Below, piece by piece: positions 16,937 to 25,461 of a stretch of 64,000 nucleotides of DNA. The position numbers and the translations under genes are program-made. Within the stretch, counting starts at the first letter, position 1. Each line of letters starts with the position of its first letter. The notes beneath the pieces are model-generated. The model did not search any database. It was not told the origin of the DNA and saw only the letters and a program-made list of their open reading frames with translations. Source of the stretch: Bergeyella zoohelcum ATCC 43767 (lineage in GTDB: Bacteria > Bacteroidota > Bacteroidia > Flavobacteriales > Weeksellaceae); contig NZ_JH932293.1 of the NCBI RefSeq assembly GCF_000301075.1, positions 1,331,082-1,395,081 of the forward strand. Reading direction: 5' to 3'.

Positions 16937-18922
16937 TCAAAGTAAGTTTTCATCTACCATATTTGGGAGTGTAACCCTCAGTAGAGGTTCTGATTCCATA
17001 GCTCTTTTGATAGCGAATACAGCACCTTCGTTTCTTGCCCAACTTCTTCGGGAAATGCCATTGTTCACATCCCAGAACAGCATAGATTTCAGTCTGCGGT
17101 CGGCATCATCGGAGCCATCTAAGAGCATACCGAAGCCTCCATTGATTACTTCGCCCCAGCCTACGCCACCTCCGTTGTGGATAGACACCCAAGTGGCCCC
17201 TCGGAAGCTGTCGCCAATCACATTATGAATCGCCATATCGGCGGTAAATCTTGAGCCATCATAAATATTCGAAGTCTCTCTGTATGGAGAGTCTGTCCCC
17301 GAAACATCGTGGTGGTCTCTTCCTAAAACTACTGGTCCTATTTCACCTTTGGCAATGGCTTTATTAAAGGCTTCTGCTATTTTCATTCGTCCTTCGGCAT
17401 CGGCATAGAGGATTCTGGCTTGTGAGCCTACTACCAATTGGTTTTCCTGAGCCCCTTTAATCCACTGGATATTATCGGCCATCTGTTGCTGGATTTCTGC
17501 TGGTGAGTTTTTCATGATTTCTTCCAAAATTTCACAAGCAATGGCATCGGTTTTTGCCAAATCTTCAGGCTTACCACTGGTACATACCCATCGGAACGGC
17601 CCAAAACCATAGTCAAAGCACATTGGTCCCATGATATCCTGAACATAAGAAGGATATTTGAATTCTCTTCCCAATGTAGGCTTTTCTGCCAACACATCGG
17701 CTCCTGCACGACTGGCTTCTAATAAAAAGGCATTTCCATAATCAAAGAAATAAGTGCCTTTAGCTGTATGTTTGTTGATAGCTGCGGCGTGTCTTCTTAG
17801 GGATTCTTGTACTTTTTGTTTAAATAATTCAGGATTGTTAGCCATCATTTCGTTAGACGCTTCAAAAGACAATCCTACAGGGTAATATCCGCCTGCCCAA
17901 GGGTTGTGCAGGGAAGTTTGGTCTGAACCGATGTCTATTTTTAATCCTTTTTCGTCAAACTTTTCCCATACTTCTACCACATTCCCGAGATAGGCTAAAG
18001 AAACCGTCTCTTGATTGGCTTGAGCTTTTTTTACCCTTTCTACTAATAGGTCAAGATCTTCAATAATTTCATCTACCCATTTTTGGTCGTGACGAATTTT
18101 GGTGATTTTAGGATTTACCTCGGCACAAACGGTAACACATCCTGCGATGTTTCCCGCCTTGGGTTGAGCTCCTGACATGCCTCCCAGTCCAGAAGTTACG
18201 AAAAGCCCTCCTTTAGGGTTTTTCTTTATCTTTCTAAAAGCATTGAGTACGGTAATGGTAGTTCCATGAACAATGCCTTGTGGCCCTATGTACATATAAG
18301 ACCCTGCGGTCATTTGCCCATATTGGGTAACGCCTAAGGCATTGAATTTTTCCCAATCATCGGGTTTAGAATAGTTCGGAATCATCATACCATTGGTTAC
18401 TACCACTCTTGGAGCGTCTTTATGTGAAGGGAAAAGCCCCATAGGGTGTCCTGAATACATTACCAAAGTCTGCTCATCGGTCATTTCCGAAAGGTATTTC
18501 ATGGTGAGCAGATACTGAGCCCAATTACTAAAAACAGCACCATTTCCACCGTAAGTAATCAATTCATGTGGGTGCTGAGCCACAGCATAATCCAAATTAT
18601 TTTGAATCATGAGCATAATGGCTGCCGCTTGCTGAGATTTTGCTGGATACTCAGAAATGGGACGAGCGTACATTTTGTAATTCGGACGAAAACGGTACAT
18701 GTAGATACGCCCATACTTTTCTAATTCTTCCCTAAATTCAGGGATGAGTGTGGTGTGATGTTTAGGATCAAAGTAACGGAGGGCATTTTTCAGTGCCAAT
18801 TTTTTCTCTTCCTCGGTTAAAATTTCTTTACGCTTTGGAGCGTGGTTAATGCTCGTATCAAAAGGTTGTGGAGCAGGTAACTCTGTGGGAATTCCTTGTT
18901 GTATCTGTTCTTGGAAAGTCAT
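16937..18922 (-). CDS. hutU: Urocanate hydratase
   Basis: A 661-residue urocanase, which uses tightly bound NAD+ to turn urocanate into imidazolonepropionate in histidine breakdown. The NAD-binding GLGGMSGAQPKAGNIAG and the active-site region CFDYGFGPFRWVCTSG are intact. It is ~100 residues longer than E. coli-type HutU (~560) because of extended N-terminal parts, as in many Bacteroidota. I chose the ATG at 18920-18922 (MTFQEQIQQGIP) because an upstream ATG at 18961 falls inside a promoter box. No other hut genes are adjacent. Confidence 0.92.
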   Translation of the reverse strand: MTFQEQIQQGIPTELPAPQPFDTSINHAPKRKEILTEEEKKLALKNALRYFDPKHHTTLIPEFREELEKYGRIYMYRFRPNYKMYARPISEYPAKSQQAAAIMLMIQNNLDYAVAQHPHELITYGGNGAVFSNWAQYLLTMKYLSEMTDEQTLVMYSGHPMGLFPSHKDAPRVVVTNGMMIPNYSKPDDWEKFNALGVTQYGQMTAGSYMYIGPQGIVHGTTITVLNAFRKIKKNPKGGLFVTSGLGGMSGAQPKAGNIAGCVTVCAEVNPKITKIRHDQKWVDEIIEDLDLLVERVKKAQANQETVSLAYLGNVVEVWEKFDEKGLKIDIGSDQTSLHNPWAGGYYPVGLSFEASNEMMANNPELFKQKVQESLRRHAAAINKHTAKGTYFFDYGNAFLLEASRAGADVLAEKPTLGREFKYPSYVQDIMGPMCFDYGFGPFRWVCTSGKPEDLAKTDAIACEILEEIMKNSPAEIQQQMADNIQWIKGAQENQLVVGSQARILYADAEGRMKIAEAFNKAIAKGEIGPVVLGRDHHDVSGTDSPYRETSNIYDGSRFTADMAIHNVIGDSFRGATWVSIHNGGGVGWGEVINGGFGMLLDGSDDADRRLKSMLFWDVNNGISRRSWARNEGAVFAIKRAMESEPLLRVTLPNMVDENLL

Positions 18923-18958
18923 GATATTTATTTTCAGAATATTGATGATTAATACACG

Positions 18959-18966
18959 CAAATTTA
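18959..18966 (-). promoter_or_regulatory. Promoter -7 box of hutU
   Basis: Reads TAAATTTG on the reverse strand, 36 bases before the chosen hutU start; it argues against the upstream ATG at 18961. Confidence 0.55.
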
Positions 18967-19048
18967 GTAAAAATGTAGCAATGCGTGTAGGAATATTGGC
19001 TTTTTCTTAGGTGCTAAGGATTAAAATTTAGCAAAAGATAGGCGTAAA

Positions 19049-20299
19049 TCATTCTTCATACACCATGTATTTTTTTCTAATTTTTTCAAAATCGTACAGT
19101 CCTTTTTTCCAAGATTTTCGGATTTCCGATGCCGTTTTACCTTGGAGAATTTGTTTTCGGAGTTGGTCTGTTCCTGCCAACTTATCGAAAAAAAGGTTTT
19201 CTAAAAAGAATTTTTTCTCCTTATGATTGAAATTTTGATAGGCTTTGATGAGCCATTCTAAATTCAGCTGCCTCGATTTTTGTCGGTGGTGGGACAAATT
19301 TTCGCCATAGCAAGTTTGGTTTTCTAAGAAAGGTTTTTTCGCTCCCTCAGTAGGTTTAGGAACAAAAGAAAAAGATTGATTTTTCATCCACGGTGACCCG
19401 TAAATTTGAAAAGGTAAGTGGGTACCTCTCCCTACACTTACTTGTGTGCCTTCAAAGAAGCATAGGCTAGGATAGAGCTGTATGGCCACATCATTGGGGA
19501 GGTTAGGGGAAGGTTTGTCAGAAATGCTATATCTTTGATTTTTAGAATAATTTTCCATTTTTATCAAGATGTAATCGGCTTTTAATTTTCCTTTTAGCCA
19601 ACCTTCGCCATTGACCATAAGTCCATATTCTCCGATGGTGAGCCCATAAATTACAGGCACAGGGTGTAGCCCTACGAAACTCTGAAATGGAGGCTCTAAA
19701 ATGGGGCCATCTGTATAGCCATCATGTGGATTAGGGCGGTCTAAGACGATGACTTTTTTACCATTTTCAGCCGCTGCTTCCATAATATAGGAAAGGGTAG
19801 AGATGTAAGTGTAAAACCGAACGCCTACATCTTGAATATCAAAGAGTAAAATGTCTATATCTGCAATCTGTTCTCGGCTCGGTTTTTTATTTTTTTCATA
19901 TAAGGATATGATGGGTAATTTTGTTTTTTGGTCGATGCCATTTTTTACCACTTCCCCTGCATCGGCTGTACCTCTAAAACCATGTTCTGGAGCGAATACT
20001 TTTTTGACATCGATTTTGTTTTCCAGTAAAAAATCTACGATGCTTACCGTATCTTTTCTTATGGCCAAGGCACATCCTCCATTTACTGAAGCATTGTACT
20101 TGATGGTTCTGATGATTTTCCCTGTATGGTTGGTAACTACGCCCACTCTTTTTTCTCTCAACAGATGCAAGTATTTTTCAGGTTGGTCTGCTCCTGTTTT
20201 TAGTGATGAAGAAATATTTTGACTAAAAAATAGGGGATTTCCTAATAAGAAAACCGCGAGGATTGATAGTATTTTTATATTTTTGACGCCTAAAATCAT
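19049..20299 (-). CDS. NamZ-like exo-beta-N-acetylmuramidase (DUF1343)
   Basis: About 416 residues with a signal peptide (MILGVKNIKILSILAVFLLG, cleavage near FFSQ). DUF1343 is the NamZ family (GH171), which removes terminal MurNAc from peptidoglycan fragments in cell-wall recycling. Seen here: LREKRVGVVTNHTG, the FAPEHGFRG loop, LLFDIQDVGVRFYTYISTL with the family's conserved DxQD-like stretch, and IVLDRPNPHDG. I used the ATG at 20297-20299; ATGs at 20320 and 20341 are possible but would overlap the divergent gene start. The protein is predicted periplasmic. Confidence 0.85.
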   Translation of the reverse strand: MILGVKNIKILSILAVFLLGNPLFFSQNISSSLKTGADQPEKYLHLLREKRVGVVTNHTGKIIRTIKYNASVNGGCALAIRKDTVSIVDFLLENKIDVKKVFAPEHGFRGTADAGEVVKNGIDQKTKLPIISLYEKNKKPSREQIADIDILLFDIQDVGVRFYTYISTLSYIMEAAAENGKKVIVLDRPNPHDGYTDGPILEPPFQSFVGLHPVPVIYGLTIGEYGLMVNGEGWLKGKLKADYILIKMENYSKNQRYSISDKPSPNLPNDVAIQLYPSLCFFEGTQVSVGRGTHLPFQIYGSPWMKNQSFSFVPKPTEGAKKPFLENQTCYGENLSHHRQKSRQLNLEWLIKAYQNFNHKEKKFFLENLFFDKLAGTDQLRKQILQGKTASEIRKSWKKGLYDFEKIRKKYMVYEE

Positions 20300-20304
20300 A
20301 AGGT

Positions 20305-21534
20305 TTGAATTTTGCACCATATTTTTCAAAGAAAATAGCACTTTCCAAAGATAATAAAAATAATCTTTCTAGGATTATCATCTTCATCGGTAGGCTGTCT
20401 GTTGCTTTAGGGGTTATTGTTTCATTACTTACAATTTCTATTGGGCAAGGGTCTAAAGAAGCCATAAAACTTCAGATGGCAGATTTTAATGGACATGTAA
20501 ATATTAAGTCTCAGAAAAGTAATACCTCCTATGATTCTTCGGTTTTAGATGCTTCTGGACTAGATATTGAGAAGATAAAGAATACACCTTCTGTGGCCAG
20601 TGTACAGCAGTTTCTTAATGTAACGGGCATCATGAGGACGGAGGATAATTTTGCTGGGATTGTTTTTAAGGGAGTAGATAAAGATTTTGATAAAGAAAGA
20701 TTTGAAAAATTTATTACCGAAGGAAAAATTCCTCAGCTACCCCAGAAAGGGTATAGCAACGAGATTTTGGTATCAGAAAAAATAGCTTCAGATTTACAGC
20801 TCAAGCTAAATGATAGCATCGTAGCGATATTTTCTAAGGCAGATAAAAATCCTATCTATAGAAAATTTAAAATAGCAGGATTCTATAAAACGGATATTAA
20901 AATGATAGACGAACAGTTTGTCATCGGAGATATTAACCACGCAAGAAAAATAGCTGATGTAGATAAAAATGCCATCGGTGGACTGGATGTGTTTTTTCAG
21001 AATGTAAATGAGATAGATACACATACCCCTACCATTGAGCAATATATTGGACTTAAAAACTATGTAGAGTCTGCTACTGATAAATATCCTCAGATAGTAG
21101 ATATGATAGCTATTTTCGATAATAATATTGCCGTTATTATTGGGATTATGCTTTCTGTGGTGATTATCAATATTATTATGGTGCTTCTTATTCTCATCAT
21201 TGAAAGAACGAATAGTATAGGAATATTAAAAACTTTGGGTGCGAATAATTTTCAAATACAGAAGATATTTATTTATTATACGCTTATCATCATGCTTCCA
21301 GGGCTTTTTTATGGCAATATTATAGGAGTAGGATTATTGTTAGCCCAAAGGTTTCTGAAGATTATTAGGCTCAATCCTGATAATTATTATATCAGCACCG
21401 TACCAGTAGATCTTAATCCTATGATACCTTTATTACTATCATTAGGGATTCTTACTGTTTCAGCTATTTCACTGATTTTACCCAGCTATTTAATTTCCAA
21501 AATTTCTCCTGTGAAATCGATTAAATACAATTAA
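20305..21534 (+). CDS. LolC/FtsX-type ABC transporter permease
   Basis: A 409-residue inner-membrane protein with one N-terminal span (about 25-50), a large periplasmic MacB_PCD-like domain (50-265) and three C-terminal spans (about 270-300, 320-350, 375-400), the FtsX/LolC/LolE topology. The C-terminal IERTNSIGILKTLGANNFQI is the conserved coupling segment that contacts the ATPase. The start is a TTG at 20305, chosen because MNF.PYFSKKIAL aligns with the family N-terminus; no ATG is available. Lipoprotein release to the LolA carrier is the most likely role. No ATPase gene is adjacent. It is divergent from namZ with almost no gap. Confidence 0.82.
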   Translation: MNFAPYFSKKIALSKDNKNNLSRIIIFIGRLSVALGVIVSLLTISIGQGSKEAIKLQMADFNGHVNIKSQKSNTSYDSSVLDASGLDIEKIKNTPSVASVQQFLNVTGIMRTEDNFAGIVFKGVDKDFDKERFEKFITEGKIPQLPQKGYSNEILVSEKIASDLQLKLNDSIVAIFSKADKNPIYRKFKIAGFYKTDIKMIDEQFVIGDINHARKIADVDKNAIGGLDVFFQNVNEIDTHTPTIEQYIGLKNYVESATDKYPQIVDMIAIFDNNIAVIIGIMLSVVIINIIMVLLILIIERTNSIGILKTLGANNFQIQKIFIYYTLIIMLPGLFYGNIIGVGLLLAQRFLKIIRLNPDNYYISTVPVDLNPMIPLLLSLGILTVSAISLILPSYLISKISPVKSIKYN

Positions 21535-21659
21535 TGTACTTGTGATGGTTGATTAGGTATTTTCAATCAATTGTACTTATCATACAGCGTAGAATGTAAT
21601 AGGCGAGCTATCTTTTTTGTACAAAATAAATTTCAATCTTAAAATTTTATATACAAACT

Positions 21660-22655
21660 ATGAATTATAAAAACAATATCCTTGAAACCATAGGGAATAC
21701 CCCTTTGATAAAACTTAATAAAGTTTTAGGTGAAAATTTTCCTGCTTTGGTTTTAGCAAAGGTAGAAACCTTTAACCCTGGAAATTCTGTAAAAGACAGA
21801 ATGGCACTGAAAATGATAGAAGATGCCGAAGCTGATGGCAGACTACAGCCGGGCGGTACCATTATAGAAGGTACCAGTGGAAATACAGGAATGGGACTGG
21901 CACTGGCAGCCATAGTGAAAGGCTATCATTGTATTTTCGTAACCAATGACAAGCAGTCTAAAGAAAAATGTGATATTTTAAGAGCGGTAGGGGCAGAAGT
22001 TATTGTTTGTCCTACGGCTGTGGCTCCTGATGATCCTCAGTCTTATTATTCGGTCTCTAAAAGACTTGCCGAAGAAACACCTAACAGCTGGTATGTGAAT
22101 CAGTATGATAACCTTTCTAACCGTCAGGCACACTATGAACAAACCGCCCCAGAGATTTGGGAACAAACAGAAGGTAAACTGACGCACTTCGTGGTGGGAG
22201 CAGGAACTGGGGGAACCATTACAGGATGTGGTAAATTTTTTAAGGAGAAAAATGAAAATATTAAAATCATTGGTGTAGATACTTACGGCTCTATCCTTAA
22301 AGAATACCATGAGACAGGAACTTATAATCCTGAAAATGCGTACGCATACATCACAGAGGGAATAGGGGAGGACATCATTCCTGAAAATTATGATATGCGT
22401 GTGATAGACCATTTTGAGAAGGTTACTGATAAAGATGGGGCATTCTTCGCTAGGAAGTTAGCAAAAGAAGAAGGGATATTCTGTGGATATTCAGCGGGAA
22501 GTGCCATTGCAGCCATTAAACAAATGGAAAATCAGTTTACGGAAAAAGATATTATTGTAGTTCTTCTTCATGATCATGGTTCACGCTATGTAGCTAAAAT
22601 TTATAATGACGAATGGATGAAAAATATGGGCTGGTTAGATGAATTTTCTAAATAA
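21660..22655 (+). CDS. Cystathionine beta-synthase-like PLP enzyme
   Basis: A 331-residue fold-type II PLP enzyme. The PLP lysine is in NPGNSVKDRMA (about residue 46), the substrate loop is EGTSGNTGMG and the phosphate loop GAGTGGTITGCG. Several stretches look more like cystathionine beta-synthase than cysteine synthase: NRQAHYEQTAPEIW, GVDTYGSILK, ITEGIGEDIIPENYD and FCGYSAGSA. It has no C-terminal CBS-pair regulatory domain and no N-terminal haem domain. It may make cystathionine from serine and homocysteine or cysteine from O-acetylserine; the sequence cannot decide. It lies 27 bp before the fused pyrEF gene. Confidence 0.82.
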   Translation: MNYKNNILETIGNTPLIKLNKVLGENFPALVLAKVETFNPGNSVKDRMALKMIEDAEADGRLQPGGTIIEGTSGNTGMGLALAAIVKGYHCIFVTNDKQSKEKCDILRAVGAEVIVCPTAVAPDDPQSYYSVSKRLAEETPNSWYVNQYDNLSNRQAHYEQTAPEIWEQTEGKLTHFVVGAGTGGTITGCGKFFKEKNENIKIIGVDTYGSILKEYHETGTYNPENAYAYITEGIGEDIIPENYDMRVIDHFEKVTDKDGAFFARKLAKEEGIFCGYSAGSAIAAIKQMENQFTEKDIIVVLLHDHGSRYVAKIYNDEWMKNMGWLDEFSK

Positions 22656-22682
22656 ATCCTTAATTTTGTAGGAAATCAAACT

Positions 22683-24041
22683 ATGGAAAACAAAAAAGAT
22701 TTCTTTTTAGAGTGCTATCAATTGGGCATCATAAAATTCGGAAAGTTTACTTTAAAATCAGGTATAGAGAGTCCTTTTTATGTGGATTTAAGGCCACTGG
22801 CATCAGATGCTAAAATTCTAAAAAAATTAGGTCATTACTTGCTTCAGTTGGTTTCTAATGCACAGCCAGAGCTTATTTGTGGTGTGCCTTACGCAGCACT
22901 TCCTATGGCTACAGCGATGGCTTTGGAAAGCGAAATACCATTGATTATTAAAAGAAAAGAAGCCAAAAGTTATGGAACCAAAAAACTCATTGAGGGAATT
23001 TTTGAGAAGGGGCAGTCTTGCCTTGTGGTGGAGGATGTTATCACAAGTGGGAAATCACTTTTAGAGACCATTCCAGAGATAGAAAACGAAGGTATAAAAG
23101 TTTCAGAAATAGTAGTGGTTTTAGATCGTGAGCAGGGAGGTAAAGAACTTTTGGAAGAAAAGGGCTATCAGGTAAGGACGCTATTTACTATTCGTGAGGC
23201 ATGCCAAATCCTTGTGGAAGCTGGAAAAATCACTGAGGAAGAGCAGCAGAGGATAGAGGATTTTGTAAAAGGAAATGCCATTACTTTTGAGAAGCCTAAA
23301 AGAAAATCGTACAAAGAGAAATTGGCAATTCATTCCCATAGTAAGGCACAGAAACTACTGCAGTTGGCAATGGAAAAAGAGTCTAATCTCATTGCCTCAG
23401 CAGATGTGGTTACTACTGCAGAGCTTTTGGATTTTGCAGAAAAGGTAGGTCCACACATTGTAGCACTGAAAACCCATGCGGATATCATTACTGATTTTGA
23501 TTATGAAAAAACCATTGTTCCGCTTTTAGATATTGCACAGAAACATCGTTTCCTTTTGATGGAAGATAGAAAATTTGCAGACATCGGAAGTACGCAGGAG
23601 CTGCAGTATAGTTATGGTATTCACAGGATTTCCAGTTGGGCAGATCTTATTACCTCTCAGGTAATTGGTGGAGCTAAATCTTTGGATTTTTTCCTTAATT
23701 CAGGGGTTATTAGTATTATTGGAATGTCTTCTGAAGGTACACTGACAGATGCCAATTACCGTGCTGAAGCCATTAAAGTAGCTCAGGCACATCCTAATGT
23801 TATTGGAGGAGTGTCCCAAGATACTTTGCCAGAGGATTTACTTCTCTTTACGCCTGGAGTAAATATTGATATACAAGCCGATGGAAAAGGACAGCAATAC
23901 AATAGCCCTGAGGTGGTTTTTTCCAAATTAGGAACGGATTTTATCATTGTAGGGAGAGGAATCTATAAAGCAGAAGATGCAGAACAGGCCGCACTCCAAT
24001 ATAAAATAGCAGGCTGGAATGCATATTTAGAAAATCTATAG
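22683..24041 (+). CDS. pyrEF: Fused orotate phosphoribosyltransferase / OMP decarboxylase (UMP synthase)
   Basis: A 452-residue bifunctional protein for the last two steps of UMP synthesis. Residues about 1-200 are an orotate phosphoribosyltransferase with the PRPP motif LVVEDVITSGKSL. Residues about 215-452 are an OMP decarboxylase of the eukaryotic class: ALKTHADIITDF, LLMEDRKFADIGST (catalytic lysine and aspartates), and GQQYNSPEVVFSKLG followed by IIVGRGI. Domain order (PyrE then PyrF) and these motifs are those of animal and plant UMP synthase rather than of E. coli PyrF. No stop or frame change separates the halves, so it is a true fusion. carB follows 1.4 kb downstream. Confidence 0.93.
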   Translation: MENKKDFFLECYQLGIIKFGKFTLKSGIESPFYVDLRPLASDAKILKKLGHYLLQLVSNAQPELICGVPYAALPMATAMALESEIPLIIKRKEAKSYGTKKLIEGIFEKGQSCLVVEDVITSGKSLLETIPEIENEGIKVSEIVVVLDREQGGKELLEEKGYQVRTLFTIREACQILVEAGKITEEEQQRIEDFVKGNAITFEKPKRKSYKEKLAIHSHSKAQKLLQLAMEKESNLIASADVVTTAELLDFAEKVGPHIVALKTHADIITDFDYEKTIVPLLDIAQKHRFLLMEDRKFADIGSTQELQYSYGIHRISSWADLITSQVIGGAKSLDFFLNSGVISIIGMSSEGTLTDANYRAEAIKVAQAHPNVIGGVSQDTLPEDLLLFTPGVNIDIQADGKGQQYNSPEVVFSKLGTDFIIVGRGIYKAEDAEQAALQYKIAGWNAYLENL

Positions 24042-24154
24042 TAATTTATAAAAAAGAATTACCCTAAAAACGCTTGATGCCAAAAAAGAGGGAGTCTATG
24101 GATTTTTTAAGATGAAAAAACGAAATATTGTTTTTAATTTCTTTACTTTTTTAT

Positions 24155-24162
24155 TACATTTG
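24155..24162 (+). promoter_or_regulatory. Promoter -7 box before the carB leader
   Basis: TACATTTG, a clean TAnnTTTG match, with a TTG-containing T-rich stretch about 25 bases upstream. It would start a leader of about 170 nt ahead of the phospholipase D-like gene. Confidence 0.6.
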
Positions 24163-24181
24163 CAGATATAAAAAATAGAAA

Positions 24182-24244
24182 ATGTTTTTAGCAAATAAAA
24201 TAATTTTTTTAGATAAAATCATCAAAGGCGAAGTCATTTATTGA
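24182..24244 (+). CDS. Possible 20-residue leader peptide
   Basis: An ATG-started frame of 20 codons (MFLANKIIFLDKIIKGEVIY) placed 20 bases behind the promoter box. It crosses a run of seven T (24204-24210) and its stop codon lies inside the following terminator stem. This is the arrangement of a translation-coupled attenuator, but a frame this short could be chance. Confidence 0.35.
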   Translation: MFLANKIIFLDKIIKGEVIY

Positions 24245-24255
24245 CTTCGTTTTTG
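24229..24255 (+). terminator. Terminator/attenuator hairpin ahead of the PLD-carB genes
   Basis: Perfect 8-bp stem CGAAGTCA-TTTAT-TGACTTCG (24229-24249) followed by TTTTT. It lies downstream of a promoter box and upstream of the next gene on the same strand, so it would stop leader transcripts. Confidence 0.75.
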
Positions 24256-24336
24256 TATAATTATTAGGTAGATAATGAAATTAGGCTAGTTAAATTAAGT
24301 GGATAAAATGAATATTAAATAGTCATAAATTAAATA

Positions 24337-25431
24337 ATGAAGTTAATATATCATAGGACAAATTTCAGGGCGGAGTATTCCCCATTTGATGTTGAATTAA
24401 TAACACTAGCCAATCAACAAAATTTGTGCTTGGTATCTCCTTATATCGGACTCGATTATTTGAAAAGACTCATACAACTTTCTAAATCTTGGAGGCTCAT
24501 CACAGATTTTGAAGAGTGGATTATTTCTCATCAGAGAAAAGAACAACGAGAAAACATCATTAATTTTATAAATGAAAACCCAGAAAAAATAAAGCATATT
24601 TCTGATATTCATGCGAAAGTTTTAATTTCAGAGCATTCTGCTTTTTTAGGGTCTGCTAATTTTACTGATAAAGGAATTTGCCAACGAACGGAAATGTCTG
24701 TTTCATTTTCAGAGGTAGAAAAAGTGCAAGAAATAAAATCTTGGTTTGAATCATTGTGGGAAGTAGCAATAAATTTCACAGAAGAGCAGTTGTCTGATTT
24801 TGTAAAGAAAAACGAAAATACCAATCATAAACCTAGAATTAAAAAACTGAAAAGTCCATCAAAAAAAGTAATGAAAAGAGCAAGTTTGGTAGATATTGGT
24901 ACATTCTTTAAGACGGACAAGGACTATCAGAGTGAATTAGTGAAAGCCATTAAGAAAATTAAGAAAGATAAAGAATGGCTGAATCGTTTTTTTGATTTAA
25001 TCAAAGAGCTTTTAACCGATTTAAACATAGGAGAGGAATCGCCTAAAATCACGATGTCTGTAACCAAAGACCTACGAATGCCCATTTCTATTGGACAACG
25101 CTATGTAATTAGAGCTAAATCGCAGCAGAATAAGGTAGGGTTTATCTTACCTTTGGAACTCGAAGAAATGATTTCTAATAATCCTATTGCTAAAATTGAC
25201 GATAATTACTTCTATGACAAAAAGAAAAATAAAGAAGCACTTTGGGTGAATTTTGATAATAATATTGTTTTTTCCAATGACCATTTTTTATTTGAACAGT
25301 GGAAAAAAGCAGCAAAAGTAGAACTCGATAGAACGAACTATTCGGGATATCGAAGAGCTCATAATCCTCTCTATTATAAATTAGTGATGGATTTAGAGTA
25401 TAGGAACAAAATTTTAGATTTGTGTGATTGA
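24337..25431 (+). CDS. Phospholipase D-like domain protein
   Basis: A 364-residue protein with one HKD-type motif: HAKVLISEHSAFLGSANFTDKG (about residues 91-112), preceded by SPYIGLDYLKRLI as in PLD-like nucleases such as the NgoFVII and DNA-repair groups. The last ~200 residues are charged and carry no motif I recognise (conserved-looking RVQ..GQRYVIRAKSQQNK and a final YKLVMDLEYRNKILDL). One HKD motif per chain suggests a dimeric nuclease or phosphatase rather than a lipase; there is no signal peptide. It sits between two pyrimidine genes, 31 bp ahead of carB, which looks like a later insertion. Confidence 0.7.
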   Translation: MKLIYHRTNFRAEYSPFDVELITLANQQNLCLVSPYIGLDYLKRLIQLSKSWRLITDFEEWIISHQRKEQRENIINFINENPEKIKHISDIHAKVLISEHSAFLGSANFTDKGICQRTEMSVSFSEVEKVQEIKSWFESLWEVAINFTEEQLSDFVKKNENTNHKPRIKKLKSPSKKVMKRASLVDIGTFFKTDKDYQSELVKAIKKIKKDKEWLNRFFDLIKELLTDLNIGEESPKITMSVTKDLRMPISIGQRYVIRAKSQQNKVGFILPLELEEMISNNPIAKIDDNYFYDKKKNKEALWVNFDNNIVFSNDHFLFEQWKKAAKVELDRTNYSGYRRAHNPLYYKLVMDLEYRNKILDLCD

Positions 25432-25461
25432 TAATAGTTAAGCTTTTAATACAATAGATAT

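Noticed and set aside
18923-18961. Longer N-terminus for urocanate hydratase
   Set aside because: The upstream ATG overlaps a TAAATTTG promoter box and the added residues are not family-like.
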